A DNA stretch of 27,614 nucleotides from a virus: positions 1 through 27,614 of the IMG/VR virus record IMGVR_UViG_3300021368_001486; one strand, 5' to 3'. Every line of letters begins with the position of its first letter. The stretch's first letter is position 1. A program made the position numbers and the translations under genes. The notes under the pieces are model-generated. The model saw nothing but the letters and a program-made list of their open reading frames with translations, did not search any database and was not told the DNA's origin. This document shows, one piece after another, positions 14,555 to 24,044 of the stretch.

Positions 14555-17236
14555 TCACCTAAAATTAGCCTTTAGATAATATACACTTTCTACAGGAATT
14601 CCATGTGTTTTGCTTATATTTTCCATAGAATCTATTTTATTTACTATTTGTTCTATCTCATTAACACTTACATCTATGTGATAGTTTTCTTTTAATATTT
14701 CAATAGCACGATTTACGTGAGTATAATTATCTAATTTAGAAGTATTATAATAGACAGGTTTATTCATCATTTTTCTAATTGTATCATGAGCATCTAATAT
14801 TTTCATTTCGTCTTCTGATTTTACAATCTTCATGTCATCAATGGCACTGAAGAAATTTTTGATGTATGACTTTGTATTTTCATTTTCTGTATACTGTCCT
14901 CTATTTTTATTCAGATGAGATTCAATCGCCTCTAATGGGTAAATTTTTTGTGGGTTATACAATTCTTTCCATTCTTCTGTATATCTATTAAATATTTTAA
15001 CATCGTTTAATTTGTTCTTTTTAAGAAGACCATTCAGGAAAGCACCTAACTCAACTTTAGAATCTTCATCAAAATTACCTCCTAGTTGTCCTAGAATTTC
15101 TACAAGTTTTGATTGTAGAGCAATTAATTTTGCTCTTAAATCTATAAAATCTTTATTCGCAGGAGTAGTGATAAATTGTAATGTGTCAGTAATTAATTTC
15201 AATTCATCTTCATCTAATAGTAAACCACCATATTCTGCTTCCATTGCTAACAAAGTAAAAAAGGAGTTATCATTTGGTTTTATTTTAGTTAATATTTGCA
15301 TAAGTTGAGTGTTTGCAAATTCTATTTTATCATCAAAGGGTTTGTATCTACTATTTAGTGGCACAATATAATATTCGATAATGGCTTCCATCATTGCTTC
15401 ATGTTCATTTGTTATTTCTTCTATTTCTTCTAAGAAATTCTTTCTATCTTGCCTACCAAATGTAGCAGAAATCATTTGCGGAGATGCTTGTGCTTTTGTG
15501 CCAGTTTGTTCTACAGTAGTAGGAGAAGCAAGTCTATCTAAGTTTGACCCACTAGATAAAAATTTACTAACTATTTCTAAAAAGTTACCAATATTTTTTA
15601 TATTTTTAGCCTCATCTATTTTATCATTATCTTGAGTTTGTAATATCCCACTGTCAAAAATTCTTTCAGAAATAGGAAGATAAAATTCTTGCATCCCCAC
15701 TACTGCTTGTTCGGCTAATCTATCAACATATTTTTCAATATCATCATCTATTTCTACAACAGATTTTATACCTAAAATTTTCATTTGTTTTTTAATTCTA
15801 TTAATTTCTTTGCTAAATATAGGCCACTCTGCCCACACTGAAGAATCGGTTCTATTTTTATTTTCACCTGCATATACATAATAGAACAACGGGTCTACCT
15901 TAGTAGTTTCATGTAGTTTACCTAATTTTCTGCCTAATCTTGATGCTTGTGTATTTTCCTCTTTAGCCTTTGTTGCATCAATTTCTATAAATTCTCTTTT
16001 TTCCCCTGTTTCTTTATCTGTCATACTTGTACGAGTAGCAAGTCCACGACCTTCAAGTCCTAAGTCTTCGTCAGAAATATCTGAATCAATTCCTAATTCT
16101 TCAATTAGTTTTTCTCTTGTTCTATCAATATCCACATCTGCTCCTTTTTCATCTAAACTATCTAAAAATGTTTCAAACAAAACTTGAACTTTATCTCTAC
16201 CTTTTACCCAATCTTTCATAGGTTTTCCATCATATTCTATAATATACTTGTAATCATTTTCATTTGAAGACAGTTCTTCTGCAACAGTATTAAACTCATC
16301 AATAACCTCTTGTAGTTTTTTATTATCAGTTTTTATTTCTTTCAATCCCCTTGCAAATTCTTCTACAGTTCTTTGAACATCTTCATATTTTGCATCAATG
16401 TTTTTCCAATATTTGTAAATTTCTTCTCTTCTTGTTAAATATTTTAAATCTAATTTTCCAATTAACATATCTGCATCTAATTCTACACCCTGAAACATAA
16501 TACTACTTTCTGTTGTTAATCTACTTTCTATTATATTCAAAAACGGTTCTACTAATCTTCGCATATTTTGAGTAGGAACACTCTCTAAAGTGCGTTGCCA
16601 TTCTTTTAACTCTCTTTCAGAAAATTTTGATGTAGCCCAACTAACACCTCGACTAGGAGCATTCTCAGCATTATTCAAATTATATCTTGTAGATTTACCC
16701 TTCATTTTAAAATTACGAAGAACATCATTAATTAGTTTTGACTCTCCTCTTTCCATACCTTCCTCTTTATCTTGAGTTTCTGCTTCAGAAAGTGTTTCGA
16801 CTTTTTGTTGACCAAATGCTTCTTTTCCTACCAACTGTGAAATCACATATCGTATCATTTTACTTTTCATTTCATCAGGTCTAATAGCAGCAAAACCTTG
16901 ATATTTTTCTCGAAAATAATTGTTTAACATCTGTTGTGGTTCACCTTCTAATGCAGATTCTAAAAAAGATTGTTGAAGTACATAACCCTTTTTGGTTTTT
17001 CTAAGTAAAACATTTTCGTCTTCTTTAGAACTAGAGGAATTCTCTACTAGGAAATTAAATAACATTTCTTTTGCAAATTGTTTTCTAAGTGTACTAGCAG
17101 CAGACCTAATATCTTCTTGTTCAATGTTAGTTTTATTTTCTAGATATTTTTTAAGCCCGACTAGACCTTCTGTCAGTAAAATAGAAAATGCTTCTTGCTT
17201 ATCTATTTGACTCATATCTTCTATTTTAGTTACCAT
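14555..17236 (-). CDS. Giant helical late protein, unknown function
   Basis: An 893-residue, charged, almost entirely helical protein. I recognise no family. The C-terminal 110 residues (DAHDTIRKMM to YYLKANFR) look like a compact helical domain with a possible helix-turn-helix (SVNEIEQIVNKIDS). It has no signal peptide, no membrane segment and no tryptophan tag. The gene overlaps the upstream gene by 11 bases and ends inside the ribosome site of the GNAT-like gene. Its size and position between the tagged cargo genes and TerL suggest an internal head or ejection protein rather than a tape measure, since no tail genes are near. This is inference. Confidence 0.7.
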   Translation of the reverse strand: MVTKIEDMSQIDKQEAFSILLTEGLVGLKKYLENKTNIEQEDIRSAASTLRKQFAKEMLFNFLVENSSSSKEDENVLLRKTKKGYVLQQSFLESALEGEPQQMLNNYFREKYQGFAAIRPDEMKSKMIRYVISQLVGKEAFGQQKVETLSEAETQDKEEGMERGESKLINDVLRNFKMKGKSTRYNLNNAENAPSRGVSWATSKFSERELKEWQRTLESVPTQNMRRLVEPFLNIIESRLTTESSIMFQGVELDADMLIGKLDLKYLTRREEIYKYWKNIDAKYEDVQRTVEEFARGLKEIKTDNKKLQEVIDEFNTVAEELSSNENDYKYIIEYDGKPMKDWVKGRDKVQVLFETFLDSLDEKGADVDIDRTREKLIEELGIDSDISDEDLGLEGRGLATRTSMTDKETGEKREFIEIDATKAKEENTQASRLGRKLGKLHETTKVDPLFYYVYAGENKNRTDSSVWAEWPIFSKEINRIKKQMKILGIKSVVEIDDDIEKYVDRLAEQAVVGMQEFYLPISERIFDSGILQTQDNDKIDEAKNIKNIGNFLEIVSKFLSSGSNLDRLASPTTVEQTGTKAQASPQMISATFGRQDRKNFLEEIEEITNEHEAMMEAIIEYYIVPLNSRYKPFDDKIEFANTQLMQILTKIKPNDNSFFTLLAMEAEYGGLLLDEDELKLITDTLQFITTPANKDFIDLRAKLIALQSKLVEILGQLGGNFDEDSKVELGAFLNGLLKKNKLNDVKIFNRYTEEWKELYNPQKIYPLEAIESHLNKNRGQYTENENTKSYIKNFFSAIDDMKIVKSEDEMKILDAHDTIRKMMNKPVYYNTSKLDNYTHVNRAIEILKENYHIDVSVNEIEQIVNKIDSMENISKTHGIPVESVYYLKANFR

Positions 17237-19034
17237 CTGCTACCCTCGCTTTTACCCAATTATAAGGTTCTATCTTTTTCATACCATGCAGTATACTTTT
17301 ATCGCCACTACCCATATAGTCTACAATAGTTTTCCTTAATGCATCAAGAAAATAATTTCTTATTTTATCATAATTTGATTGAGATAATGAGTCTCTTAAG
17401 TTTGTTTCATTTTCTTTAGACTGTTCTTTACGATATCTTCTCATTAGTTTGGATATACTTGTTTCTCCACCAATAGTTTTTCCTCCTCTTTCGCTTGGAG
17501 TTATTGATATTAAATTTATAATTTTTATAACGTTTGATAATGTTACAGATTGATTTAGACCACTCTCTGAAAGAGGATTTTTTGCTAAATTACCATCCTT
17601 ATCCCTTTTTACTGCTAAAGCCAAATAACTATCAAGAGAATCTTCATTTGTATCTACAGTATCAGTTGAAAAAGTTTTAGGCTCTCCATCTTGACCAAAT
17701 AATCTGATTAATTTTTTACCATCTTCTTTAGATGCTGCTCTCATTCCTCCACTTCTATTATCTTTCATACGATTTATTTCTTTTTCATATTGTTCATAAA
17801 AATCAATTACTTCGTCTTCATCTATATCAGTAAAATATTTTTCTAATATTTTTAATTGTTCTTCATTTAATTTTTTATTCTTTGCAGCCATAAGAGCATC
17901 ATGGTCTGCTTTAGGAATACTATAATCTATATTTTCTTTCCCACTAACTCTAGAAGAAAATTCATTTTCTAAAGAAAAACTGTTAGGATTATCTTTCATC
18001 AATTTTCTAAACTCCTTAATATTACCCTTTGAATCATTCCATAGGTTTTGTATAACTTCAGAAACATTTTCTCCTGTTTTTGGTATAATTTCTGCGTCTT
18101 CATCTACAAACAAATTGTTTCTTAACATTTCATATACGGCTTCTTGTTGGCTGCTTTGTTTTACTGTTCCTTTTTTTGGAAACTTAGATGGTTCAAAATT
18201 AGGATTTTCCATAATCCATTCTAAAGAAGGATTTACTCTTCTACCTAACATCTTTACAAATTGTTTTGGAACATAAGGAGGTTTCATCATGTTTCCTACA
18301 TTGTACAACATCTGTAAATATTCTACTAAAAATTCAGGAGTTAATTTACTTTCATCTACTTTAACCTTCAAATCTTCTTCCTCTTGTGGAAGTTTAAATT
18401 TTAATTGTGCAGCAAGTTCCGGTTTATCTTTTAGATATTCAGATAATTTATTTTCGTTCTTTTCATCCCATACTTTTAGTCTCGATAATTCTTTAGGTTT
18501 ACTATTAAAAAATTCCAATGCTTTATCATGATTGCCATCTAATATCATTTGTATATACTTAGAAAAATATGCCTTTTCATCTTTAGGTTGTAAGTCAGAA
18601 GGTGTTTGTCCTAAACCTTCTATCAACATTTGAACAAGTTCTTTTTCATCTTCATCTCCGGCTTCTTTCATTTGACGATTTGCTGCTCTTAATATTTGCA
18701 CCCTATCATATGTGTACCCTTTACTATCTGTACTATTGTCTTTAACACCTTGAATAAGTTGTTCAATACCTGCTTTATTATCTGACAACATTAGAATGTT
18801 AATCTGCTTATCCCAATATTTAGCAGGAGGTTTTTCTGCTTTTTCAAAATCTCCTAATGATGTTTGTGATGTACCTTTTGTATTATCTACAGGTTTAGTT
18901 TTCTTTGGTTTTCCTTTGAACCATTCTTCTATAGGTCTTGTAGCAACAGTAGCACCTTCAGGGATTAACTCTTTAGGTAACTTAGATTGAGTTGTTTTCT
19001 CATCTTCGTTTTTTAGTACAGATTCCCAACTCAT
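17226..19034 (-). CDS. Large tagged late protein with QTSLGDF box
   Basis: A 602-residue helical protein of unknown function. It opens with the tag MSWESVLKNED. Residues 36-42 repeat a tag-like EEWFKGK, and QTSLGDF (57-63), a PCNA-box-like peptide, follows 19 residues after that tryptophan within a flexible Lys/Thr-rich linker. The rest is a mix of charged helices with short acidic linkers. The start is fixed by AGGTGAT and by the 4-base overlap with the upstream gene. The arrangement of tag, linker, clamp-like box and large body matches two other proteins in the operon. Confidence 0.75.
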   Translation of the reverse strand: MSWESVLKNEDEKTTQSKLPKELIPEGATVATRPIEEWFKGKPKKTKPVDNTKGTSQTSLGDFEKAEKPPAKYWDKQINILMLSDNKAGIEQLIQGVKDNSTDSKGYTYDRVQILRAANRQMKEAGDEDEKELVQMLIEGLGQTPSDLQPKDEKAYFSKYIQMILDGNHDKALEFFNSKPKELSRLKVWDEKNENKLSEYLKDKPELAAQLKFKLPQEEEDLKVKVDESKLTPEFLVEYLQMLYNVGNMMKPPYVPKQFVKMLGRRVNPSLEWIMENPNFEPSKFPKKGTVKQSSQQEAVYEMLRNNLFVDEDAEIIPKTGENVSEVIQNLWNDSKGNIKEFRKLMKDNPNSFSLENEFSSRVSGKENIDYSIPKADHDALMAAKNKKLNEEQLKILEKYFTDIDEDEVIDFYEQYEKEINRMKDNRSGGMRAASKEDGKKLIRLFGQDGEPKTFSTDTVDTNEDSLDSYLALAVKRDKDGNLAKNPLSESGLNQSVTLSNVIKIINLISITPSERGGKTIGGETSISKLMRRYRKEQSKENETNLRDSLSQSNYDKIRNYFLDALRKTIVDYMGSGDKSILHGMKKIEPYNWVKARVADGN

Positions 19035-19046
19035 TGTAAATCACCT
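19026..19046 (-). repeat. Gene-junction repeat, copy 3
   Basis: The junction box with one base changed (ACAATG for AGAATG), about 12 kb from the other two, at the start of the 602-residue gene. Confidence 0.55.
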
Positions 19047-19504
19047 ATTGCCGAAAACCAACTCATTTTATACAAATTTCTTTCTCTTATTCTAGTACGA
19101 TAGAAATCCTTAATATCGTCTTTATAAAATTCCTTTGCATTTTCAAGAGCATTTCTCAAATCACTTATTTTTCTATCAACATCAAACTGTTCATAATTTG
19201 TATAATCTATTTTTATTTTATCATGTCCAAGAATTCCTATATCTTTTAAAGCCTTTTCATAGACTTTTCTAAATATCCTACCTTCTTGATTGATTGTACC
19301 TAATTGGCCTACTGATGTTAATTTTCTATTTTCTCCTACTCCAAAGGTGTCCACATAGTTAAGATATTCTTGTATAACTTCTTCCTTCTTTCTTTTAAAT
19401 TCATTCTTCTTGTCTAGTGCTGCCTTAACCTTTTCCGGCGTTTTTTCAATATAGTATCCACCACTATCATCATCATCTTCTTTCAGAACACTAAACCAGT
19501 TCAT
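19031..19504 (-). CDS. Late protein with a tryptophan tag at both ends
   Basis: A 157-residue protein. It opens MNWFSVLKEDDDD and closes KMSWFSAIGDLQ, so a tag sits at each terminus around a helical, charged middle. The final GDLQ is encoded by the ribosome site of the next gene. AGGAG precedes the ATG, which overlaps the upstream stop. Two tags could let it bridge two docking sites. The function is otherwise unknown. Confidence 0.75.
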   Translation of the reverse strand: MNWFSVLKEDDDDSGGYYIEKTPEKVKAALDKKNEFKRKKEEVIQEYLNYVDTFGVGENRKLTSVGQLGTINQEGRIFRKVYEKALKDIGILGHDKIKIDYTNYEQFDVDRKISDLRNALENAKEFYKDDIKDFYRTRIRERNLYKMSWFSAIGDLQ

Positions 19505-20157
19505 TGTAACTTCTCCTGCATTTTATTTCTAACATCCAACCAAACTTCAGGATGGTTCTGTGCAAGAACTTCTTTTACAATCTGCATCTGATGAACTATA
19601 ATTGTGTCTTGTCTCTTGTGAACTAACTTACCCTTGAACTCCATAAGATATTTTAGACTCTCACGAATCTCTTTTGCTAACTTAGTTAACGAATCAATAT
19701 ACTTAGGGTCTGTTCCTTCTTCATTAAACAACATATCAATCCTACTTTCAAGTCTAGAAATATTATTACTAAGAGTATCTATTTCATCTACTTCTTTAGT
19801 AGCAATTAATTGAGCAGCAGATTCTTGAACTAATGGTTGAAGATGATTTTTCATATGTCTAACAATTTGGTCTTCTGAACAATCAACAATACTAGCCGCA
19901 CCTGCGGGTGTCATATTACCATCGTGAAGTTGTTCCTCCAATTCGGCACGAATCGGATTAACACACAATTTGCATCTTGGGTTTGATGAATTAGTATAAT
20001 TGCCCATATGATTTCTTTGATGTCTTGAACTAGTTCCACTAGGCCAATTCATTTGTTGGTCTAACGCATCAGTAGTATAACTCATTGATTCTAAATCTGC
20101 TTCAAGTTGACTTCTATCTTCGTGAGTACACAAAGGACATCTCTTTCTAGTAATCAC
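19501..20157 (-). CDS. Candidate small terminase with tandem zinc modules
   Basis: A 218-residue protein. Two modules repeat with an exact 55-residue period: C7-x2-C10-x35-H46-x3-H50 and C62-x2-C65-x35-H101-x3-H105. The second contains a helix-turn-helix-like stretch (TPAGAASIVDCSEDQIVRHM). A coiled-coil region follows (about 120-175), then a C-terminal helix. DNA-binding N-terminus, central oligomerisation helix and short tail is the layout of small terminase subunits, and no other candidate is seen upstream of TerL. The GTG start is chosen because it keeps the first cysteine pair and follows GGTGG; the gene overlaps the upstream one by 11 bases. A transcription factor is the alternative. 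Confidence 0.65.
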   Translation of the reverse strand: MITRKRCPLCTHEDRSQLEADLESMSYTTDALDQQMNWPSGTSSRHQRNHMGNYTNSSNPRCKLCVNPIRAELEEQLHDGNMTPAGAASIVDCSEDQIVRHMKNHLQPLVQESAAQLIATKEVDEIDTLSNNISRLESRIDMLFNEEGTDPKYIDSLTKLAKEIRESLKYLMEFKGKLVHKRQDTIIVHQMQIVKEVLAQNHPEVWLDVRNKMQEKLQ

Positions 20158-21520
20158 CTAGTCCACCATCCCAACTTTCCCATAGAGCAGGGTCATCCCT
20201 TCTATCTTGTTTTTGTAAATCCATTTTCTTTTCTTCGTCTTTGTCTTCGACTTCGTCTTCTCGTCCTGCTAAATATGCACTTGTTAAGCCACGCCCTTCT
20301 TTCTGTCTTTTGAACGCTTCAACTCTTTCTTTTTCTGTAAGAAGTCTTGGTTCTACTTTTTCTCCAATTAAAGTTGCTTGTTCTATATCGGCTAATATTT
20401 CTGTAATACCTTCTTTAGGTAATTTTTCAAACCCATCTATATTATATCTATCTCTTAAAATATTATTTATTTTAGTTCTGTAACCTTGTTGGGTTCTATA
20501 TTGTGTTGGATTAACGTTTTCTTGCATAAAGGCATCTTTGACTTTTTGAAACATTATTTCGCCTTCATCTGATACATCATATTCTTCTATAGCCGTATCA
20601 GCATAACCCCTTTCCATATCTTTTACTTCACCTGTTTCGGGGTCTGTATATTGACGAGGTTTATTTGCTCCAATTGCTTGTTGTTCCTGTCGGAACTTAA
20701 CTCTCTCTGCAATCTTCTTTTGTCTCTCTGCAATACGTTCTTTTTCTTCCGCCTCTTTCTGTTGTTGTGGATTTTCATATCCACCATATACTCTTTCATT
20801 TCTTCTTTTAACTGCATCTTTCCAACTTTCTTTAGTCTCATCCCCCATTGCTCGCAAATTTTTCTTTGCTTCCCTTACTGCTCCCTTTGGATTTGCTATG
20901 GCTTGTTGGCCTGTTTGAAAAACCTTTTTTCCTGCATCTAAAACATTCTTTCCTGCTTCCATCAATGTATCTTTTTCTTCTTTTAAACCCTGTTTAATAT
21001 TTTTTGCTCCTTGTACTAATTCTCTACCTGTTGCGGTATCTGCTACTGCTGCTTTTGCTCCACTTGCAAGTTGTATTGCTTGACCCATTCTACCTTGAGG
21101 TAAACTTGCTCCAACTGCTCTTTGTGCTTGTTGTCCTCTGTTTGCACTTGCTTGACCTAAAGCCTGTTGCATTTGTGCATTTCTTTGAGCGAGTAGCCTA
21201 TCCTGTTCTTTTTTTTTATTAGGGTCAGGTTGCGGAGGTTGAAATTCTGATAATGTAGTTTGTCTTGTTTGTTTTACAATAGTGGAAAACCATTTATTTA
21301 ATTTAGCATCATCTTCTACTTCAGGGTCTACAGGAAATTCTTCTTCTCCTGTTGGATTTGGATTAGTAGGAGTTTGAGGAGGAACTGCCATACCTGCTTG
21401 TTGAGCCATAGGGTCTAATGGTAATCCTGTTGTTGGGTCAACCATAGGTTCTTCCATTGGTGGTTGCTCCATTGGTGGTTGTTGTAATTCCGGTTGTTTC
21501 AATACTTTTTCCCAATTCAT
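20147..21520 (-). CDS. Tagged Gln/Pro/Ala-rich late protein with QTTLSEF box
   Basis: A 457-residue protein opening MNWEKVLKQPE. A Pro/Met/Gln-rich flexible region follows, then NKWFSTIVK (tag-like, W77) and QTTLSEF (87-93), a PCNA-box-like peptide. The middle (about 100-300) is Ala/Gln/Lys-rich helix, resembling nucleoid-associated tails; the end is acidic. I chose the ATG that overlaps the upstream stop (ATGA) and follows AAGGTGA; a TTG nine codons upstream is unsupported. The function is unknown; a DNA-binding virion protein is plausible. Confidence 0.72.
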   Translation of the reverse strand: MNWEKVLKQPELQQPPMEQPPMEEPMVDPTTGLPLDPMAQQAGMAVPPQTPTNPNPTGEEEFPVDPEVEDDAKLNKWFSTIVKQTRQTTLSEFQPPQPDPNKKKEQDRLLAQRNAQMQQALGQASANRGQQAQRAVGASLPQGRMGQAIQLASGAKAAVADTATGRELVQGAKNIKQGLKEEKDTLMEAGKNVLDAGKKVFQTGQQAIANPKGAVREAKKNLRAMGDETKESWKDAVKRRNERVYGGYENPQQQKEAEEKERIAERQKKIAERVKFRQEQQAIGANKPRQYTDPETGEVKDMERGYADTAIEEYDVSDEGEIMFQKVKDAFMQENVNPTQYRTQQGYRTKINNILRDRYNIDGFEKLPKEGITEILADIEQATLIGEKVEPRLLTEKERVEAFKRQKEGRGLTSAYLAGREDEVEDKDEEKKMDLQKQDRRDDPALWESWDGGLGDY

Positions 21521-22617
21521 ACTTTCACCTTCATTATAGTTCTCCAATCTGTAGGTTCTACATTTGCACTAGTTCTAACAGTATCTTTAGGTTCTTCCTT
21601 TTTAGGTTCTTCTTTTACAGGAGGTTTCCATCCTGCTAATATTGCCATATTTTTCATTTGCCCTCTAGACATCTTAATGTAAACTTCTTCAATCTCATTT
21701 GGAATTTTCAAATCTGATTCTATTTGACGTAACACATTTTGATGTTGTTTGGTTGTTAGATTTATTGGAGTGTTCCTAATTATTCTTGCTGCTTTATCTG
21801 TACTAAAATTACCCGCAGGAGTTGTAAATTCATCATCTCTAGCAAATGCAGTAAACATAGATTTGATTTCAGGGATTTTTAATGCGGCTGCTCCACTACC
21901 TCTTCCTTGAATTGGAATAGGTGTATCCTTCCTAAATGATAATCCTAAATTAGCAAATGATTCAATTGCATCTTTTACAACTTGCTGTAAACCTTTTGAT
22001 TCCTTTCCGAGAATTTTATCTTCTCCAAACAAGGCTTGCCACATAGGAGGTCTTGCTGAACCATCATCTTGATATGAATACCAACTTTTGTCAACCGCAG
22101 TTAATTTAGTACCTTTGAATTCATTTCTATATTCTACATAATCTTCTGTTAAATAGTGACCATATACATTTCTTCTTTCTAAAACCTCTCCTGTTTCATC
22201 ATCCCAATTAAGAGGTTCTTCAAATACAATGTTAGCAGGATTAGCAGGACTGTTTGGTTTTTTATATTCTTCCAACAAATTATCTAAGTTCTTCAATAAA
22301 TCTAATTGGCCTTTATCTATTTGTCTACCACCCTTCAAACTAAATATTTTTCTCAATTCTCTATCAATGTATGTCCAACCTCTATCACTCATTGGCCCAC
22401 TATTTCCTGCAATTCGACCTAACTTACCCATACCTACAATTAAACCTAATAAACTCTTTTTGGTTTTAGCAACACCAATTGCTCTACCTCTTAAACCGGA
22501 ACAAGTTCTTCTCCATATCTTATAATTCTCTGCAAACGATTTAAAATCTCTAGTTGCAGTAGCCTTATACTTTCCAAAGGTAAAAGTTACTTCATCTTTC
22601 TTTACACCTTTAGTCAC
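21517..22617 (-). CDS. Late protein with C-terminal tryptophan tag
   Basis: A 366-residue protein of unknown family. It has a basic N-terminal half, a Trp/Tyr-rich middle and, at the end, a Lys/Pro/Glu linker leading to TDWRTIMKVKV, a C-terminal copy of the tag. The GTG start follows GAGGTG by 5 bases and overlaps the upstream stop by 8 bases; an upstream GTG eight codons earlier lies before that site and is less likely. Tag and linker look like a detachable address attached to a folded domain. Confidence 0.7.
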   Translation of the reverse strand: MTKGVKKDEVTFTFGKYKATATRDFKSFAENYKIWRRTCSGLRGRAIGVAKTKKSLLGLIVGMGKLGRIAGNSGPMSDRGWTYIDRELRKIFSLKGGRQIDKGQLDLLKNLDNLLEEYKKPNSPANPANIVFEEPLNWDDETGEVLERRNVYGHYLTEDYVEYRNEFKGTKLTAVDKSWYSYQDDGSARPPMWQALFGEDKILGKESKGLQQVVKDAIESFANLGLSFRKDTPIPIQGRGSGAAALKIPEIKSMFTAFARDDEFTTPAGNFSTDKAARIIRNTPINLTTKQHQNVLRQIESDLKIPNEIEEVYIKMSRGQMKNMAILAGWKPPVKEEPKKEEPKDTVRTSANVEPTDWRTIMKVKV

Positions 22618-22810
22618 AAGAACACCTCTTTTTATCTTCACACTTCTTACAGTAACGCCTCAAAGTAACTCTTTTTGCCTTACCACCAACGGCTTCATTA
22701 TTAAATAAATCAGACGTTCCAGTGCTAGTTGTAGTAACTGCTCCTTCACCACGAATAACAGTAAACCAACTTGCTTGATTATCTGTTTGAGTAAAGTCGA
22801 GACTACTCAT
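22610..22810 (-). CDS. Small tagged zinc-knuckle protein
   Basis: A 66-residue protein with a short N-terminal lead, the tag ASWFTVIRGEG (W15), the peptide VTTTSTG (25-31) shared with the 261-residue late protein, and a C-terminal basic metal-binding end with four cysteines (YCKKCEDKKRCSCD). GGGGAG precedes the ATG. A nucleic-acid-binding virion peptide is plausible; no family is recognised. Confidence 0.68.
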   Translation of the reverse strand: MSSLDFTQTDNQASWFTVIRGEGAVTTTSTGTSDLFNNEAVGGKAKRVTLRRYCKKCEDKKRCSCD

Positions 22811-22853
22811 ATGTTTCTCCCCGACTATAACCTAACTAATTATCATATCTGTT

Positions 22854-23366
22854 CTAAGAACCTTTTCTCCACTTCTTGTTTTTCTTTTCTTTTGTTTTAC
22901 TAGGACTCCATTTAACCTTATTAGCCCAATAAGCACCGGAGAATTTTCCTCTCTTTATATTTTTAGCATGTCTTGATTTAAACGCTTTTCTTTGTCCAGC
23001 AGTTTGATTAGTTTTAACTCCCTTTTGACCGAACCTAATAGTCTTAACTTTGTCACCATCTTTCACAACAACAATGTGAGATTTACTCTTATGGTCAGGA
23101 GTTCTTTTTGGTTTACTAAAACCACTTACACCTGCTCTCTTTAATGCAGGATGTTTCTTAGATTTTTTCTTTTTAACAACTTCAAACCAATCTAAACTTT
23201 TATTCATCTTATCTTTATATTTATGTTCAAAAAGATAATCAGAAGCATCATCAACAGAAGACCACTCATGTTCAGTTAAATCAAACTCTTCAACTATTTC
23301 TTCTAATTCGTCAATAGCATCATCAACATCGCCTTCATCTTTGTTAATTGAATCAAACCAAGTCAT
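22854..23366 (-). CDS. Twice-tagged basic DNA-binding-like protein
   Basis: A 170-residue protein. It opens MTWFDSINKDE, has an acidic helical segment (10-50), a second tag SLDWFEVVKKKK (W60), and then a strongly basic domain (70-170) with HIVVVKDGDKVKTIRFGQKG, RKAFKSRHAKNIKRG and GAYWANKVKW. I recall this basic domain as recurring in hypothetical proteins of large marine phages, where it stands without this N-terminus. It probably binds DNA inside the head. Overlap with the next gene (ATGA) fixes the operon order. Confidence 0.75.
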   Translation of the reverse strand: MTWFDSINKDEGDVDDAIDELEEIVEEFDLTEHEWSSVDDASDYLFEHKYKDKMNKSLDWFEVVKKKKSKKHPALKRAGVSGFSKPKRTPDHKSKSHIVVVKDGDKVKTIRFGQKGVKTNQTAGQRKAFKSRHAKNIKRGKFSGAYWANKVKWSPSKTKEKKNKKWRKGS

Positions 23367-23644
23367 TCTTTCATCCCTTCTTTCATATAAAATTCTAAAT
23401 CTTTCTTAAGGGCGTTTTCACGTTCTTTTAAATCTTTAAACAATGGAGATAATATTTGTCTTGCAGTATTTCTTGCATCTTCTCTATTAAGACCTGCATT
23501 AACCATTCCATCAGCAATTTCTTCTGCATCATTTACTAACTTTTCTCTTGTTTGTTGAATCTTTTCTATAAGACCTAAAGTTTCACTATACAGTGTTTGT
23601 GCTAACTTATTGTTTTCATTCTTAAAGAGGTCAAACCATTCCAT
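23363..23644 (-). CDS. Small tagged helical protein
   Basis: A 93-residue protein: the tag MEWFDLFKNEN, then two long amphipathic helices (about 15-50 and 58-93). It has no cysteine and no basic patch. The ribosome site GAGGCGA precedes the ATG. The function is unknown. It is one of a run of five tagged small genes at the start of the late operon. Confidence 0.72.
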   Translation of the reverse strand: MEWFDLFKNENNKLAQTLYSETLGLIEKIQQTREKLVNDAEEIADGMVNAGLNREDARNTARQILSPLFKDLKERENALKKDLEFYMKEGMKE

Positions 23645-23645
23645 G

Positions 23646-24044
23646 TTAATCTCGCCTCATTTGATTCTCTTTTGATTTTACATCTTTAGTTATTGGGCCA
23701 CCTTTAGCCCATGTATAACAAGTTCTTGCTGAATGACATTTGAAATCATGCATCCAACAATAGCCTAATCTTCCATCATCATCAGTAGACAATGGCATAC
23801 AATCGTCCATTCTAGGAGATATATCAAAAGCAATACAATTACTACAATTAGATTTCTTTGCTACATCAGCAGTAGTATTCCACTTCTTTGCATATTCTTC
23901 CCAATACTCTTCATCATCAAGATTTAGTGGGCCATATTTAATATTTGGATTCTTAATTGCGTCATCTCTATTCTCTGTGTTAACCATTAGGTCTTGTGTT
24001 GCTATAGGACAAGATAATTCTTTCAAAATTATATGCCAACTCAT
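23646..24044 (-). CDS. Tagged cysteine-rich protein
   Basis: A 132-residue protein opening MSWHIILKELS. An acidic middle leads to a cysteine-rich end: C67-x2-C70, C82, C96, C103 and C109, closing TCYTWAKGGPI. The spacing suggests a metal-binding fold, zinc or iron-sulfur. I recall similar small cysteine-rich proteins with a C-x-x-W-x-x-GGP ending in marine phages, without a known function. Here it is joined to the operon tag. Confidence 0.72.
   Translation of the reverse strand: MSWHIILKELSCPIATQDLMVNTENRDDAIKNPNIKYGPLNLDDEEYWEEYAKKWNTTADVAKKSNCSNCIAFDISPRMDDCMPLSTDDDGRLGYCWMHDFKCHSARTCYTWAKGGPITKDVKSKENQMRRD

Noticed and set aside
20623-20841. A 72-codon minus-strand frame inside the 457-residue gene
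   Set aside because: It is a shifted reading of a Lys/Gln/Glu-rich stretch with no ribosome site.
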